Assembly (NCBI GenBank): GCA_009760855.2
Contig: WPIO01000219.1
Coordinates: 126,001 to 190,000, forward strand
Reading direction: 5' to 3'
DNA from: Cristatella mucedo
Taxonomy: Eukaryota; Bryozoa; Phylactolaemata; Cristatellidae
Length of the DNA stretch: 64,000 nt
The position numbers were made by a program, and so were the translations under genes. A model generated the notes under the pieces. It ran no database searches, had not been told where the DNA came from, and was given only the letters and a program-made list of their open reading frames with translations. Below are positions 34,991-46,891 of this stretch, piece after piece (the first letter of the stretch is position 1; each line of letters opens with the position of its first letter).

Positions 34991-36296
34991 TAGAATGCGT
35001 CTAGGGAAACGTCGCACAGACGATGCTGTGGGTTCAGCCAAATTCTTTGCTTTATGTTGGAAGCCCTCAAGCTTTATGAAACTAATTGGAGAAGTTTCTT
35101 AAGAAAACTCTCTAGCTACTGCCTCTTCTTCCATGGCAAATTGGGTGCTGCCACATCCACGACCTCTTTGTGCAGGCTTTCCAGGTAGATGCCGTTGCCA
35201 CTATACCACAACCATCTGCTTTGCTTCGAAGATCGGAAACATCTTTCTGATGAAGAACACCATTCACTCCTTAATACCAGTGACGATAAAAAGCAACCAG
35301 CATCAACGGGGAATAATCGAATTCTAAATATGCTTTGCCCAGTATTTTCAACATGCTACCAAATCGGCTTCTCTAGCTGTTTGATCGACAGCGAACGACA
35401 GCATATACGGTACCTGCTACCATGGATCTGGATGCGTTGAGCAGTGAGGTCCCGAACCCTCCCAATCGTCGACCATGCCAACTATACATGCTAGGTCGCG
35501 AACTGACGAATTTACGGTATGGCTACGAGAAGTTGCGAATGATTAAATTCTCATGCCATCTTCAGGGGAAAAGCAGAGGGGGAAAAGCTGCGATACAAGA
35601 GGTGTGACATCCACACTGTGCAGGCGTAGACAGGCTCTCCGCGTCAATGCTGTCTCTGCACACTAGTTTGGAAACAGGTTCAACATGTCAAATTGACTGA
35701 TTGAAATTCAACGTCGCCGTTTTGTCCGTCAGCTTTGCCGTCCTCACCCAGAATCTACATTTATTTGCTGGGAACATCAGCGTTTTGCTCAAAGGAACAC
35801 CACCAGGCAGATTGTATCCATGAAACGAGAGTTCTTGGCGTACCCTAAGGCAGCACTTATGGCAGCTCATTGCTTCAATCATGCCTTCAATAAATTATGT
35901 CCTTGCGACAAATGCGTTCTGAAATCGATCGTAACTTTGCATCTCGCCTAAAAAAGCATCGGAGCCTCAAACCAATTAAGTAGAGCTGTACCAGGCATCA
36001 TTTTTACAGATGCAGAATTTACCATCAGCCACGAACCCATTCAGAAAGTGGTATATGGAAGTCGGCACTAAAGAAGAGAGGGTCCGAATCAAGTTTTCCA
36101 CGATCTAGCGAAACGCCAGTCCTTGACCGTTGTCTCAAGTTGATCTTTGACCACAGTTTCACTTCAAAATAAAAAGGCTTTACGTCTGATTGACTGAGGT
36201 TAAACCGAACACGACAAGCAAAGCTTCAGATTACTGCGTGAGCGGCTTATTAGCTGCCTACAGGAAGATTTCGGACCCTGTTTCCAAAGGTTATAA
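34991..36296. other. unassigned, possibly gag/protease side of the Gypsy remnant
   Basis: By position this would hold gag and protease on the minus strand, but I see no CCHC knuckle or D-T/S-G motif. Small ORFs (35422-35607 plus, 35882-35688 minus) are unassigned. Confidence 0.35.
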
Positions 36297-36398
36297 CAAC
36301 AATAATAATAATATTTCACTTGATAAAGCGCCCTCAGAGAACTTAATCTATTTCTAGGAGTTTACATTTGCTTTAAAGTGAAAAGCGATTGAATGGTA
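36297..36398 (-). mobile_element. L2 family A 3' end
   Basis: (AAT)n at 36299-36312, then 'cttgataaagcgccctcaga' and the reverse-complement hairpin and UTR to ~36398, where a plus-strand family B copy begins. Confidence 0.85.
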
Positions 36399-36941
36399 AG
36401 TGCTTGCTCAGAAAGAGCTAAAATGGTTGCCGGTTGAGCAAAGGATACAGAGCAAAGTTCTTACGCTGACCCACAAGGCCCGCCACGACTTGACTCCTTC
36501 ATACCTAGCTGAACTGCTCCATCAGTTTCAGCCTTTTCGCGGCCTCAGGTCCTGTGTGGACAATAAATTAGCTGTCCCATCCCTCTGTTTAAAGACAATT
36601 GGCGACAGAAGCTTTAGCTCTGCAGGTCCTAGGCTGTGGAACTCGCTTCCACAATTCTTACGCAACGACATCTACTCTCCAACTGCCGACTATGGCACAT
36701 CTTTTTCAGTGCTCCTGAGCTGCTACTTCTAAGCTACTCACTACCTCAACTGTTCTCCTGACTCTGCTATGCTTCCCACTTTCTCTTTGTTGTGTGAGAC
36801 GAAGTCTGTTGGCTACCGAATGCGTACCGAAAGCCGCTTAGGCTGTCAGTGGGCTATGAAAAACTCTCCTGCGTAACTCCCACATGGTCTGTATTACTTT
36901 GTGTAGTTACTGACGGAGATACATTACATTACATTACATCT
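36399..36941 (+). mobile_element. L2 family B 3' part
   Basis: Starts 'gctcagaaagagctaaaatg' within the C-terminal domain, continues [20 protein letters not shown] through [19 protein letters not shown] with an open frame to 36732, then the family B 3' UTR and (ATTAC)n at 36921-36940. The tail is directly followed by a family A copy in the same orientation. Confidence 0.9.
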
Positions 36942-38196
36942 CAGTGGGAGACTCCAGAGTGCTGACGTGAATGGACAAAGATGCTCTGAAGTACCTCTAA
37001 AATATGTAGTACCTCAGGGCTCTGTGCTAGGTCCGGTTCTTTTCATTGTTTATGCTCTCCCTCTTGCTGATGTGATTGCCAAGCACAATCTAGGCTTTCA
37101 CTTCTATGCGGATGACACTCAGTTGTACCTTTGCTTTGATCCCTCCCAGCCTTCGAGAACCTCACATTCTCACAAATCACTTGCTGCATACATTGATGAC
37201 ATCCGCACACGGATGGCAGCAAATTTTCTAAAATTAAACGATGATAAAACTAACTTGCTAGTTATAGGCAAACCCAGTGTGATTCAGAGATTAAAAAGGC
37301 TGACTTTCAAAATTGGCTCTGCCAGCATATCTCCAGTTAAATCAGCTTAAAATACAGGTGTCATATTCCAAAGCGACCTTTCGCTAGACGGCCACATCAA
37401 CTCCACCGTCAAATCTGCCTATTTTCAGCTTCGTAACATTGGTAAAATTCGGGCCTGTTTAGATAAGGATACCACGTCCAAGTTGGTCCATGCATTCGTG
37501 ACATCCCGTCTCGACTTCTGCAACTCACTGCTTACTGGCCTACCAGCATGTGTCATCAGGCGATTGCAGCTTTTGCAAAACTCTGCAGCTAGGCTTGTCT
37601 GTCGTGAGCTTCGCAGTTGCCACATTACTCCACTTCTCGCCGACCTGCACTGGCTACCAGTGAAGCAACGGATTGACTTCAAGTTTTTGTAGCTCACTTG
37701 TAGGTTCCTTTATTCTATGGCTCCAGCCTGTCTTTCAGATATACTATCCCATCAGGCCAAGCATCGTACCACCTGCTTTTCGGAATCGAACAGTCTGGAA
37801 ATACCTCGAACAAACCTTAAATCCTTTGGAGACCGGGCATATAGCTCGTATGCTCGCAAAGCCTGGAACTCCCTACCGTCCTGCGTCAGAACATCCCCTG
37901 ATCTGACCACATTTAAAAGGAACCTAAAAACACACCTATTTAGGTCAGCATTTAGTGGGTCCCTATGATTCGTCCTTAATGTGCTTATGCATGCTGACAC
38001 TGTGCATGCTGCCACTAACCACATTTGCATGCTGACCCTGCGCTTTTCATCCCTAACCATATTATTTTTTTCAAGCAAGATTTTACTTACTATTTAATTG
38101 CATATCACTTTGCTGCAAATTCATAGCGCCTAGAAAAAGATGAAGTTCTCTGAGGGCGCTTTATCAAGTGCAATATTAATATTAATATTATTTTAA
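36942..38196 (+). mobile_element. L2 family A copy, RT motif onwards
   Basis: Begins 'ctcagtgggagactccagag' inside the RT domain with no intervening host DNA after the family B tail. It retains [38 protein letters not shown] and the whole C-terminal domain. Defects are a stop at 37348 where the Arg of the SARNLG motif is, a stop near 37690 and small indels. The ending THLFRSAFSGSL has its natural stop at 37966-37968. The 3' hairpin and a variant (ATTAAT)n tail end near 38196. Confidence 0.92.
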
Positions 38197-38380
38197 GCAC
38201 CAAGAAAACTTTGAAGAATTTCAGATTTTGAAAACTTGCAGGATGGTATATATACAAGGAAAAGCCCGTAAAGAAGATGAGAACCAAAATGACGGCCAAT
38301 TTAATTGGGCAAAATAGTTTTGAGGAGATGGTTACCGATCTGGCCACTGATGGAATATCGATTAGTGCTATCGATAGAAA

Positions 38381-38426
<46 letters not shown>

Positions 38427-38446
38427 GCATATATACATATATATAA
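38381..38446. repeat. (CT)n(TA)n microsatellite
   Basis: CT run at 38381-38403 passing into TA-rich 38404-38446. Confidence 0.95.
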
Positions 38447-38559
38447 ACGGCAATCAGCCAAAACTGGACGGATTCCAACTTCCAGCGAACAAATGCGATG
38501 TGATGTAGCTGGTGCACGATGAATACGAAGAAGGGAGAAAAAAAATGACTGCGAAAATC

Positions 38560-39540
38560 ACAAGAAAACTTGAGGAGAGTGGAGTGAATTTAGCATGAGT
38601 GTGGATGAATACAAAATAGTGAAAGGATGTCGATTCTGTGGAGTCTGCATTCATGGTATTAGCCATGAAACTTCAAAAAAGACGGGTCTTGTCTACATAT
38701 TTGGTTAGTGCCGTGCTCCTAATCTTGTCAAATTGACACTATAGAATTTGAGAATTTTGGGAATAAAAATGAGATTGATTAGGCAGGATATATTCAGGAC
38801 GGCGTGACAGTAAATCAGAAATGAATTTGCCGCATCAATGTCATCGGACAGTTCAGCATAAACCATAGTCAGCACCTTGGAGTATGTGACACATTTTTAC
38901 AAGAAGAGCACTGAGATGGACGATATAAACCTGGATAGTGACAATATTGAGAAAATGAACAATTTTTAATCAGGTACGGACTTTCAAGCAATCAGTGATG
39001 ATACATTAGAAGGAGATTTTAATTAACCCACGATCTGAATGCGAAATTGCACACGCCTTTCAGATGCGTATACAGCTGTTCGAAATAAATTCTTTTAATG
39101 CAAAGTAAAACTGTGTTGTGACACGAGATTGACCTGCATCTTGACGAGATAACGCACTAGTACTCTATACCAGCAATGCTAGAGCCACTATTAAATTAAG
39201 ACGTCACCATCTAGGTGACACCAACTGAATACAAGGCGGTGAAAATTTCAGAAAAATAGGATTTGGAGCTCTTAAAACTTGTCTTGATGCAATTGAACCT
39301 GTGAAACTTGCTGTTGAGAATCTATTTCGAGAAGACACGACGTTGATCTGTGCATACACAAATTTAGAATAGAGGTTCAACATCATGTTCTCTAACTTGA
39401 ATAATGACATTAGTACCACGATCATCAAATAGATCAAATATTTGACAGTCTTGTTGAAGCGCGACCAAACAAGGATTTCATAAACCACTTGCACAGCCTT
39501 ACAGATTCATCTGCAGACAACTACGAAATTCTTTAAATTT
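38560..39540 (+). pseudogene. hAT-superfamily transposase remnant
   Basis: Plus-strand frames broken by stops match hAT transposases in order. A 'TxDEWTS..RRFLN.. H'-like block reads SVDEYKIVKGCRFCGVCIH (~38598-38655), followed by TGLVYIFG and CRAPNLVKL. A decayed CEIAHAFQMR (compare RCAAHTLQL) is near 39030. A DEITH..YSIPAMLEPLL block near 39150 compares with TRWNSTYxMLERLL. The L..IEPVKLAVENLFRED block is at ~39285-39335 with CAYTNLE after it. The dimerisation end is not seen. hAT transposases cut and paste DNA with 8-bp target duplications; no terminal inverted repeats were found. The alignment is by eye and diverged. Confidence 0.6.
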
Positions 39541-40779
39541 CGCTGGAAATTTAGCTCACGGTCGCTTTGGAGTCAGCGATGTGGAAGATGTAGTTGAGCT
39601 GATGCTGTTGATGCTGTCGTTGTGGTCGATGCTGAAAGTGTGAACCTGTCTCTTTAACGGGAATTAAATTTGATTCTTCATCAAGATGGATCATTGATTG
39701 CGATCGGGGATGACCGTTTGAAATGGCAATAATCACAATTTGCGTTATTAATCTGACCACATGCTGATCTTATTAGGTGTAAAGTCTACGCTCTCATCCA
39801 CAGCTAGAGTCAAGTGTGAATCACAAAATTTTAAGACCCTTGGCATCTACGCCTTCACCGAGAAACCTTCACCTACCTTGCTCCTGCCGCCCAATGCTCT
39901 ATTCCCATCCGACCTGTCGTCATTGGTAGGATATGCTCGACGTGTCAGCACCTCTGACTAGGCGCACTGTGTCTTCTCTCCTGGACTGCGTATGGTTTAT
40001 CCCAGATGTTAAAATACGTGTATCTATTTTGTCTGGGCCTGCTTCTTCTGCTGCTGTAATTTGACCCGTGCACCGAAACTTATGTACGTGTCTCACAGGT
40101 GGCCAATAGTTAAGCCGTTGACGTAGCGAAGTATCATTCCACTAAAATATGTTATATTTCTTGACGTCAGCTCTGATTCATCAAGCTCTCGTAAACGTTT
40201 GCACTCAGAGAAAATAAAGGCAGAGTCTCCCTTACGGCTCGCGTCCGCTCTGTGTCTCTGTGTGACACCACGAGAACTGCTGCCGCCGGCGGAGCCACAG
40301 CAGGAGCCAATACATCTCCTGAGCACAAGATTTAAAAAGCCAACAGATTAGGATTGACTGTCCGGCGACTATTATATGAGAACTACTGTATATCATTCCA
40401 ATCAGTATCAGGCTAAGGCTGAGTCTATCTTCTACAAAGCAATTACTGCTTAATGCACAGCTGCACAATCTAAAAAATGCTGATGTCTATTATCACTCAC
40501 TATCATTTCACCCGCTCCCAGGAAATAGCTGATCGCTCCTTAGCTTCTTTGGAATTAATATGGACAAGATGTGAGATTTCATACCCAAGGGTGGCGTAAT
40601 CCCTTCGTGACTCGTATCCCTTATTACCAACCCCACACGAATCCCCATCTCAATTCCGTGCACTGACTCCATGTCTACATTCAGGGAGGTAACTAGTGAC
40701 CTCATCCTGCAATTCTAATGCCAATCAAAGAAGACTACAAGTGATCTGGACACTACTCCTCCGGTTCTACTCGTGTTAT
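39541..40779. other. nothing recognised
   Basis: Several short ORFs (for example 39761-39961 plus, 40326-40093 minus) without recognisable domains. Confidence 0.35.
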
Positions 40780-41745
40780 GCATTGATCTGCTGCTGTTAT
40801 AAATAACTAACATGTGTATCTTTAGCTTTGGGACTTATCCAGGCCTCTTACAGAAAACTCTAGTCTGACAACGACTAGACCGAGAAAACTTTAGCACCTT
40901 ACGCACAGTCTCAAATCTACAGCTCATTTCAAAGACACTGAAACGACTGGTTTCTGACATGATAAACTCTTAAATTAAAGATTCTAACCCTAACTGGCAA
41001 GTTCCCGTACGGTTCTAGAGCTAATCAGTCCATGGAGTCAGCATTGCTATGGGTTTACAGCGACCTTCCTGGGAATGCAGTCTTAAGTGGAGTCAAGCAT
41101 TACATTACATTTTACTTGATCTATCCGCAGTTTTTGATGCTAATTAAAACTGAGTCATTCAAGAGCGCCTCTCGTCTCGCCTGAGCATCACTGGTACATC
41201 TCTGCAATCGTTGAAGTCCTATATAGGCAGAGGACTCCACAGTATTGCTGTAAAAGGACAAAAATCATCCGAAAAGTGACCGAATTGTGGCGTGTTTCAG
41301 GGCTCTCACGTCGGTTCCACTCTTTTCAGAATGTTTAGTCCGCCACTTGCCGATGTCATTGGAAAACAAAATCTAGGCTATTACTTCTATGCAGATGAGA
41401 ATTAGTTGTAATTTTGCTTTGATCCCTCACAGCCCTCTAACATGTCGACTTCTTTCAACTCCCTTGCTGCATCTTTTGACCACATCCGCCAACGGCTGGC
41501 AGCCAACTCTCTTAAATTGAATGATGATAAAACCAACTTATAGTTATGGGCAAACCTAGTGTTATTAAGCATTTTGAAAACCTAACGTTCAAAATCTTAT
41601 CTGCTAGCATATCCCCATGGTGCAGCTTGAAGGAAAACTAGGTTTCTGGTTTCAAAGTGACCTGAACTAGAGCAGCAGTTCGGCTTTGCAGTAAAGTCTG
41701 CCTTCTTTCTGCTACATCACACACTGCTAAAATTTGGCCTTGCTT
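40780..41745 (+). mobile_element. old L2 LINE copy, RT domain only
   Basis: A decayed series of RT motifs in plus frames: fingers near 40830-40960 ('aaagacactgaaacgactgg'), motif A region at ~41110, 'tgtttcagggctctcacgtc' (QGSxxG) at ~41295, and YYFYADEN at ~41380 for FHFYADDT. The FDPSQPSNMST block follows. The copy ends near 41745 without C-terminal domain or 3' hairpin, so it is cut at both ends. Confidence 0.8.
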
Positions 41746-43179
41746 AAAATTATTACTCTTTACGAATAGTACCCGGCAAGAAATCAATCAAAATGTAATT
41801 GAGACGTCGCCCGACCTTCACACAGCTGATAGTGACATCCTATAAAGCTGCGATTCAACTTCCAATGCTACCCTAACCCTTTGATCATGCTTATGCCACA
41901 GTTCATATAAAGTTAGAAAAGTGATTGCGTTCTCGGGGTTTGTATATAAAGGTGCTATTAGTACTATGATTATTCAAAGTATTGGAGGAATAGAAGATCC
42001 CGTCATTCTCTTTCTCAGGCTCTAGCACTGTAGCTAATAGTAAATTAGGCTCAACGTCTTATAAATGCTCTTCAGATTTACGATCTTTGTACTTTTTAAT
42101 GATCTCCAATCCATTTTTTATTGCAATTTTAGTTAAAATAATTCAAAGCATAAAAGTCACTTATGAGTATGGTTATGAGATCCAACCGATGGCGAAATAA
42201 ATAAGTTCAAAAAACACTGCAACCCGACAAAAGTATGGGGGACAAAACTGAGCGGACAAAAGCGAACAATGACATTAGCATGCGGGCCAAAAAATGAGCC
42301 AAAATCCGATGCATATAGAAATAACTATGATAAATGTTGGTTAGAACAGATATTGATTTTTATTTATATTAGACAAAAAAATGAATAAAAAATTAAAATC
42401 TGAAAAATGCTAACCGTATTTCCAATTGCAGACGATATCAACAATTCTCAATGACAATCTCATATAACAAAATATAGGAAAAATTAGCAAAATAATAATA
42501 ATAATAAGTTATAACTAAATAATTAAACAATAACTTCTAATCGTATCCTCATAAACTATACTCAACGTCACAGCTTGCAGTGTGCCTGAATAAACACTGA
42601 ACTATTCTTGTAAGGGTTTCAATAAGTAATTTTGTGTTTAATTTGCTAACTTTTGCATTTCATTTGAGTTTTAGGCCAGTCATTGCAATTTATACCCATT
42701 GAGCTAATATTATTGTTATTTTAACAAGATTTATGTTATCATTCTTGCCCAGCAGATATTTCATTTATAATACTATTGTTACTTTCATGCCATTAGGACA
42801 ATACAATGTTTTTTTTTTGCATGATTGTTCTTGATTTGGATGACAGAAAGCCAATTAAATCTATTTAATCACCTATTTAAAAAAGCTTTTTGCATGCTCA
42901 CAATATCATGGACGCAATAGTCGCTGTTGTTGGCATTGAGGACTTTTGTCAGCACGCTTTTAGTGGTTTGCTTTGTCTTGCCCGAATTGTTTACGGCACT
43001 GTCAAGTAAAGTAGTAAAATATTTAGTTTTCTTAGAGAGTAATACAAATTTTTTATCCCTATCGTTTGTGTCAAAATGTGTTTTCATCTACCAAGCCACG
43101 CCCTGTTGGTAGTGAGCCAGGAGCTACACTTAAATTAAACTCTCTTAAAGGGTTCGCGTTTTGATTCAATTTTACAAAT
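41746..43179. other. AT-rich stretch without recognised gene
   Basis: Overlapping 61- and 72-codon ORFs on opposite strands at 42869-43112 are open, but neither shows a domain. No repeat family seen. Confidence 0.4.
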
Positions 43180-43183
43180 AGTG

Positions 43184-44760
43184 CTACCTTGACTTCTGAG
43201 TGTCCTAGCTAAACAGTTTTTCGAGATAGGCCCTTTTAGCGCTTAGATTTGAGTGGTAAAAATCGGTTTACGAGACACATCTTTAGATATGCAACCGTTA
43301 GACAGCTAGTTGGCACAGAAAATGACATACTGAACGCCGGAACATCAGCTCACCATTCCGAGTCCCGCTCGCTCACTTCGCGCAGTTAGCTTGCAGCAGA
43401 AGCATCAGCGTAGTGCTTAGGTTTTAGCTTGCGGTTGTTTTCCAAAACTTTGTTTTTCCAGCCATTGATCCGAAGCGAGAAAGTACGAAGGTGAGTGCAG
43501 AGAAAACGAAGAAGCGTATGATGTGTATTGAATTTTAAAAAAATGTATCGAAAACGTGAGCACTGCGTTCGTGCATTCCACTCGGTGAATCCTTACGAGC
43601 GTAGCACTGCGACGATCGGCACCGTACTAAAGACAAATAGTCAATAAAGGCTGCAACGCCTGTCATGGGCGTTAAAATAATTTCAAAACAGTCGACGTCT
43701 ATCCGTTACAAAATGGAAAATCTGCCGTGGTCAAGGTTGGCGGAAAATCAGCTCGCAAGAAATACCACACCGAGGCTATAATCTGCGAGAAGGCGAGAGG
43801 AATTTGATCTAATTTACTGCAGGAGAAGCCAGGCACTTAAACGGAAAAGGCATCGGGTGAACGGTTGAAAGCCAGTTGGGGCTGGTTCGAGAAATTTAAA
43901 AAGAGGAGTGCCATTCACTCCGTTATCAGGCATGTATGTAAAGGCAGAGAAGAAGAGTGGCGGCCACAAACACATGAAGAATAGACTAACACTATAGCAC
44001 TGTGTGTCAATGCGAGCGAAGGCTGCAAGATCAAGCCGCTGCTCGCTTATCATTAAGAGAACCCCAGAATAAATATAAAAATAATAGATATAAAGTCGTC
44101 ATTAGATTGAGAAGGAAAGGCTACCAGTAGGGAAAAACCGAGTGCTTGGGGCCCCAGGCATTTTTTTGTGGAGTGAGTGAATTTGATCTTTGTTCCAGAC
44201 GTCAAACAATTTCTCCATGTAAATAACTTATCCCTGCAATTACTTATTGTCCTGTGAAATGAACCTGCTTACCAACTGAATTCGAAGATCGTCTCGTTTT
44301 GAGATCGTTTCGAGAAGTGTCCTCGAAGAGTTCAAACATACAAAAGTACTCTACCTTCATCCCAACACAACCCCTAGTCTGCAGCAGCAACTCGACACAA
44401 ACCCTATCCTGCAGCAGCCTAACGATCAGCAGGTGGTTTCCAATTTCACGTAGCTCGTCAATAAGCACATGCTCTACCACATCTGTGAGGCAACGGAGAG
44501 CACAAACCATACCTTTCGAGAGCATTGGAAGTACCAACGTAACATCCCGATATGCCTTAGAGTGATTGATATCGCTTGGAATGGTACAAAAAGGACCCTA
44601 ACCTCTGCGTGGAAGAAGCTGTGGCCTGAGGTTGTGCTCAAGCGTCTTTCTTTCAAGACTCAAACTTTAAGCGGCGGTGGTAAATGGAGCATAAACCTGG
44701 GGTTTTGCAGGAAACATGTGACACGAAGAGGTTATCCATATAAGTGAGATACAGGAAATG
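43184..44760 (+). mobile_element. Tigger/pogo DNA transposon remnant
   Basis: Left end 'ccttgacttctgagtgtcct' then 'cagtttttcgagata' (~43190-43230) resembles Tigger terminal repeats. The transposase in plus frames shows: helix-turn-helix (ERSTATIGTVLKTNSQ, ~43605), GVKIISKQSTSIRYKMENL (~43665), the CENP-B-type ERLKASWGWFEKFKKRSAIHS block (~43858-43925), CVNASEGCKIKPLLAYH (~44004-44056), FVPDVKQFLHVNNLSLQLLIVL (~44187-44250, followed by a stop where the catalytic DN would be), a decayed NTTPSLQ..QQVVSNF region, and TLTSAWKKLWPEVV (~44597-44640). The second catalytic Asp is lost and there are stops and indels. The right terminal repeat was not found. Tigger-type transposases of the Tc1/mariner group cut at TA sites. 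Confidence 0.85.
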
Positions 44761-45654
44761 TTGGGAATGTGGGAAAACTTTAAGATATTTTGCAAAAAAA
44801 CTACTCAGAAAGTATTACAATTTTGCGACTCCTGGCTAACTGATTTTCTTCAGAACATTTCTATAATAGAGTTTGAAACAAACTTGTTTAACAGGTTTTT
44901 TATGGCTAACTCATGCGAATAAAAATTAAAAGTCTTAGCGAAAAGGGCAAAAAACAGCACATACAATTCAGTTATTCATTCCAGCCATTCTCCTCCAACT
45001 CTGTCAGTATCTTCAGGTTGTCTGATTTACAAGCTAAAGGCTGTGTCCTATTCTACATTAATTATGCCATTTTATTGCTGTACATTTTATTATAATGTGC
45101 TGAATAAAATAGCACAATTTTGGGGATCGGCAATGTATTAATGTCATTTCAATACATTTCCATTGGGTTAATTTATTTGAAATGTTAGCAATTTGAGTTA
45201 TGAGCTCTGTCAGGTAGCCAATTAAACTCATAAGTCAAGTCATCACTGTATGATAATAATATGAAATTTTAGAAAACCTCAGAACTTTTAAACTATTTCG
45301 AGGCACCTCACGTAGACTCTATAGGAATAAGAATGTTCATTGGTTATTGAGAACAAGCACGAAAACAGTATTCATTAGTGCACAATAGGAGCGTTCATAC
45401 GGACCCCAGCAAATGATTAGATGCAAGAGAGTTTTTAACCCTAAAACTTTGTCAAGTGATAGGGTGCCTTAACTTTGATCGTATGTTAGCTCCAAGCTTC
45501 GGATGACTTTGAACTGATGGCACGACTTCTTAAGCATTTGAGGTTTACCAAATATTTGAGAATTTTTAGTGGCAAAGGTATACAAAATAAGTCTGAAAAG
45601 CATGTAGAGCCATGCCACAATTTGTTGAGAAGCATTTCTAATAAGTAAAAAGAA
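44761..45654. other. AT-rich, nothing recognised
   Basis: May contain the eroded right end of the Tigger element. No ORF or repeat family identified. Confidence 0.4.
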
Positions 45655-45821
45655 ACTACTAGCTGATTAAGCAGCTTCTTTTGTATAACCAGAGAAGAGC
45701 CTTGACGGCTATCACCACCGCTTGCACCTGCAATATAGAATTGCCCGGTGCAGGATTCGAACCCAGGATTTCGAGACCAAGGAGTCGAAAAGCAATCACC
45801 TTACCTAGCATGCCATCGCGG
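45655..45821 (-). repeat. SINE family 1, full length
   Basis: In reverse complement: head 'ggcatgctaggtaaggtgat', B box 'gggttcgaatcctg' (~45752-45765), body 'gcaagcggtggtgatagcc', end 'aagaagctgcttaatcagct'. Confidence 0.9.
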
Positions 45822-45912
45822 TAGGTTGGAGCCAGAAAGTAAAGAGACCTGAAAGCGAGTGACAAACCCTTGATGTCCATACGCAGCTTGGTGGAAAGCC
45901 ACTGTCTCATTG
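45822..45912 (-). mobile_element. L2 C-terminal domain fragment
   Basis: Minus frame reads RQWLSTKLRMDIKGLSLAF then RSLYFLAPTY, matching [29 protein letters not shown]. It lies between the SINE and the mitochondrial segment. Confidence 0.75.
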
Positions 45913-45914
45913 TC

Positions 45915-46442
45915 GCTAATTTCCATCTTCATCCTTATTAATAGTTGGAAATTAGCTTGCAGTAATAGTGCTCGAGACACTATTAAGGGGAGGGGGCCGC
46001 TAAGGGAAATAGTAAGAGGTAAATCATGTTTGAAGACTTGTTGATAACCTCAACCTAGGATCATCACTAGTGTGGGTACTAATGAGAATTCAAAGGCTAC
46101 ATAGAACCTTAAAACAGGTTTCTCAGTAGGAGAATCTTAGTAGTAAAACTACTACAAGGACCCTAAAGGTAGCCTGGAAGAGAGTTTTCTTGTTGCCTCG
46201 GAAGTATTTCTCTCTGGCTAGAATCATAAGTGGGCCTGTTCACAAGGTTAACCTTAAGAGAGTCGAGGTAAGTGAATCGACCTTATAGCTAGGTGAAACT
46301 AAGCCAGGGGTAGTTAATAGGGTAGTAAACAGGAAGAAGCCTAATCAGGGTGACTTCAGAAAGAATAAATGCCACTTCAGTTGAGAAAGAGTCACCTGAT
46401 GAGGAGCATTCACATTGTTAAGAGGGAGATTCTTTTTACCAT
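45915..46442 (-). pseudogene. nd4: numt nd4, N-terminal third
   Basis: NADH dehydrogenase subunit 4 (complex I, inner membrane) remnant. The ATG at 46442-46440 overlaps the nd4L stop in the classic ATGNTAA way (here ATGGTAA, 46442-46436). The start reads ISLLTMWMLL in mitochondrial code. Later blocks are DSLTSTLLRLTLWTGPLMIL, KYFRGNKKTLFQATFRVLVV and, near 46010-45940, YQQVFKHDLPLTISLSGPLP, matching the conserved nd4 region where most homologs have GWGYQPERLQAG. At least two frameshifts. It stops ~175 codons in, where L2 sequence begins; normal length is ~450. Confidence 0.82.
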
Positions 46443-46722
46443 TTTGATGAGTTCGTAGAAGCGACGTAATCTTTCCCATGTATTCAAATTGCTGAAGGAG
46501 ACTTAACCCCAAAGTGGCTTCACAAACTCATAAAGTAATTAAAAATAACCTTACATAATAATCAAGCCTTCTTTAAAATTTTATAAAGGTTGGTTATAAA
46601 AATAAACCCAAGGATACAACCTCTAGATTAATTAAGGTAAAAACAAGTTGTTTACGATATAAACACATAGAGTAGTCCTATAAATGTAAATTGCCAATAA
46701 TTTATCAAGGGGTAAAACGCTG
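46436..46722 (-). pseudogene. nd4L: numt nd4L
   Basis: NADH dehydrogenase subunit 4L remnant of about 95 codons, near the usual ~98. It begins just after the trnT-like gene (VFYPLINYWQFTFIGLLYVF). It has LFLITLWVCEATLGLSLLQQ in one frame and the canonical end IHGKDYVASTNSSKW then TAA in another, so it carries frameshifts. The stop overlaps the nd4 start by 7 nt as in functional mitochondrial genomes. Confidence 0.85.
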
Positions 46723-46723
46723 C

Positions 46724-46791
46724 TCTAGTCATACATTTTGAGCTTTGAAGAAACATCGGTCTTGCAAGCCAAAGAAAAATCTTGTACTAGA
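46724..46791 (+). tRNA. numt trnT-like (anticodon decayed to TGC)
   Basis: A 68-nt tRNA-like segment: acceptor arms TCTAGT (46724-46729) and ACTAGA (46786-46791) pair perfectly. The anticodon loop is CTTGCAA flanked by TCGGT and GCCAA. A TGT anticodon (Thr) with one transition fits the position next to nd4L and the opposite orientation; read literally it is TGC (Ala). Not expected to function. Confidence 0.6.
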
Positions 46792-46794
46792 TTA

Positions 46795-46850
46795 TTACTA
46801 CTTGATACTACTATTACTACTATTACTACTAGATCATTATATCATTACCG
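46795..46850. repeat. (ACT/ATT)n short simple repeat in numt
   Basis: 'actactattactactattac' type repeats between the trnT-like gene and the L2 insertion, at the place expected for trnS(UGA). Confidence 0.6.
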
Positions 46851-46891
46851 ACTTTATGTCAGGTTTAAGTCAGACCCTTAAAGAGTAATGA

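Noticed and set aside
42869-43112. Opposite-strand overlapping ORFs of 61 and 72 codons
   Set aside because: No recognisable domain; short and AT-rich, consistent with chance.
43480-44680. Host TIGD/CENP-B-like gene
   Set aside because: Stops and frameshifts throughout plus a Tigger-like terminal sequence favour a dead transposon.
46724-46791. Functional tRNA-Ala (TGC)
   Set aside because: Context beside nd4L and weak anticodon stem fit a decayed mitochondrial trnT; no nuclear-type D or T arms.
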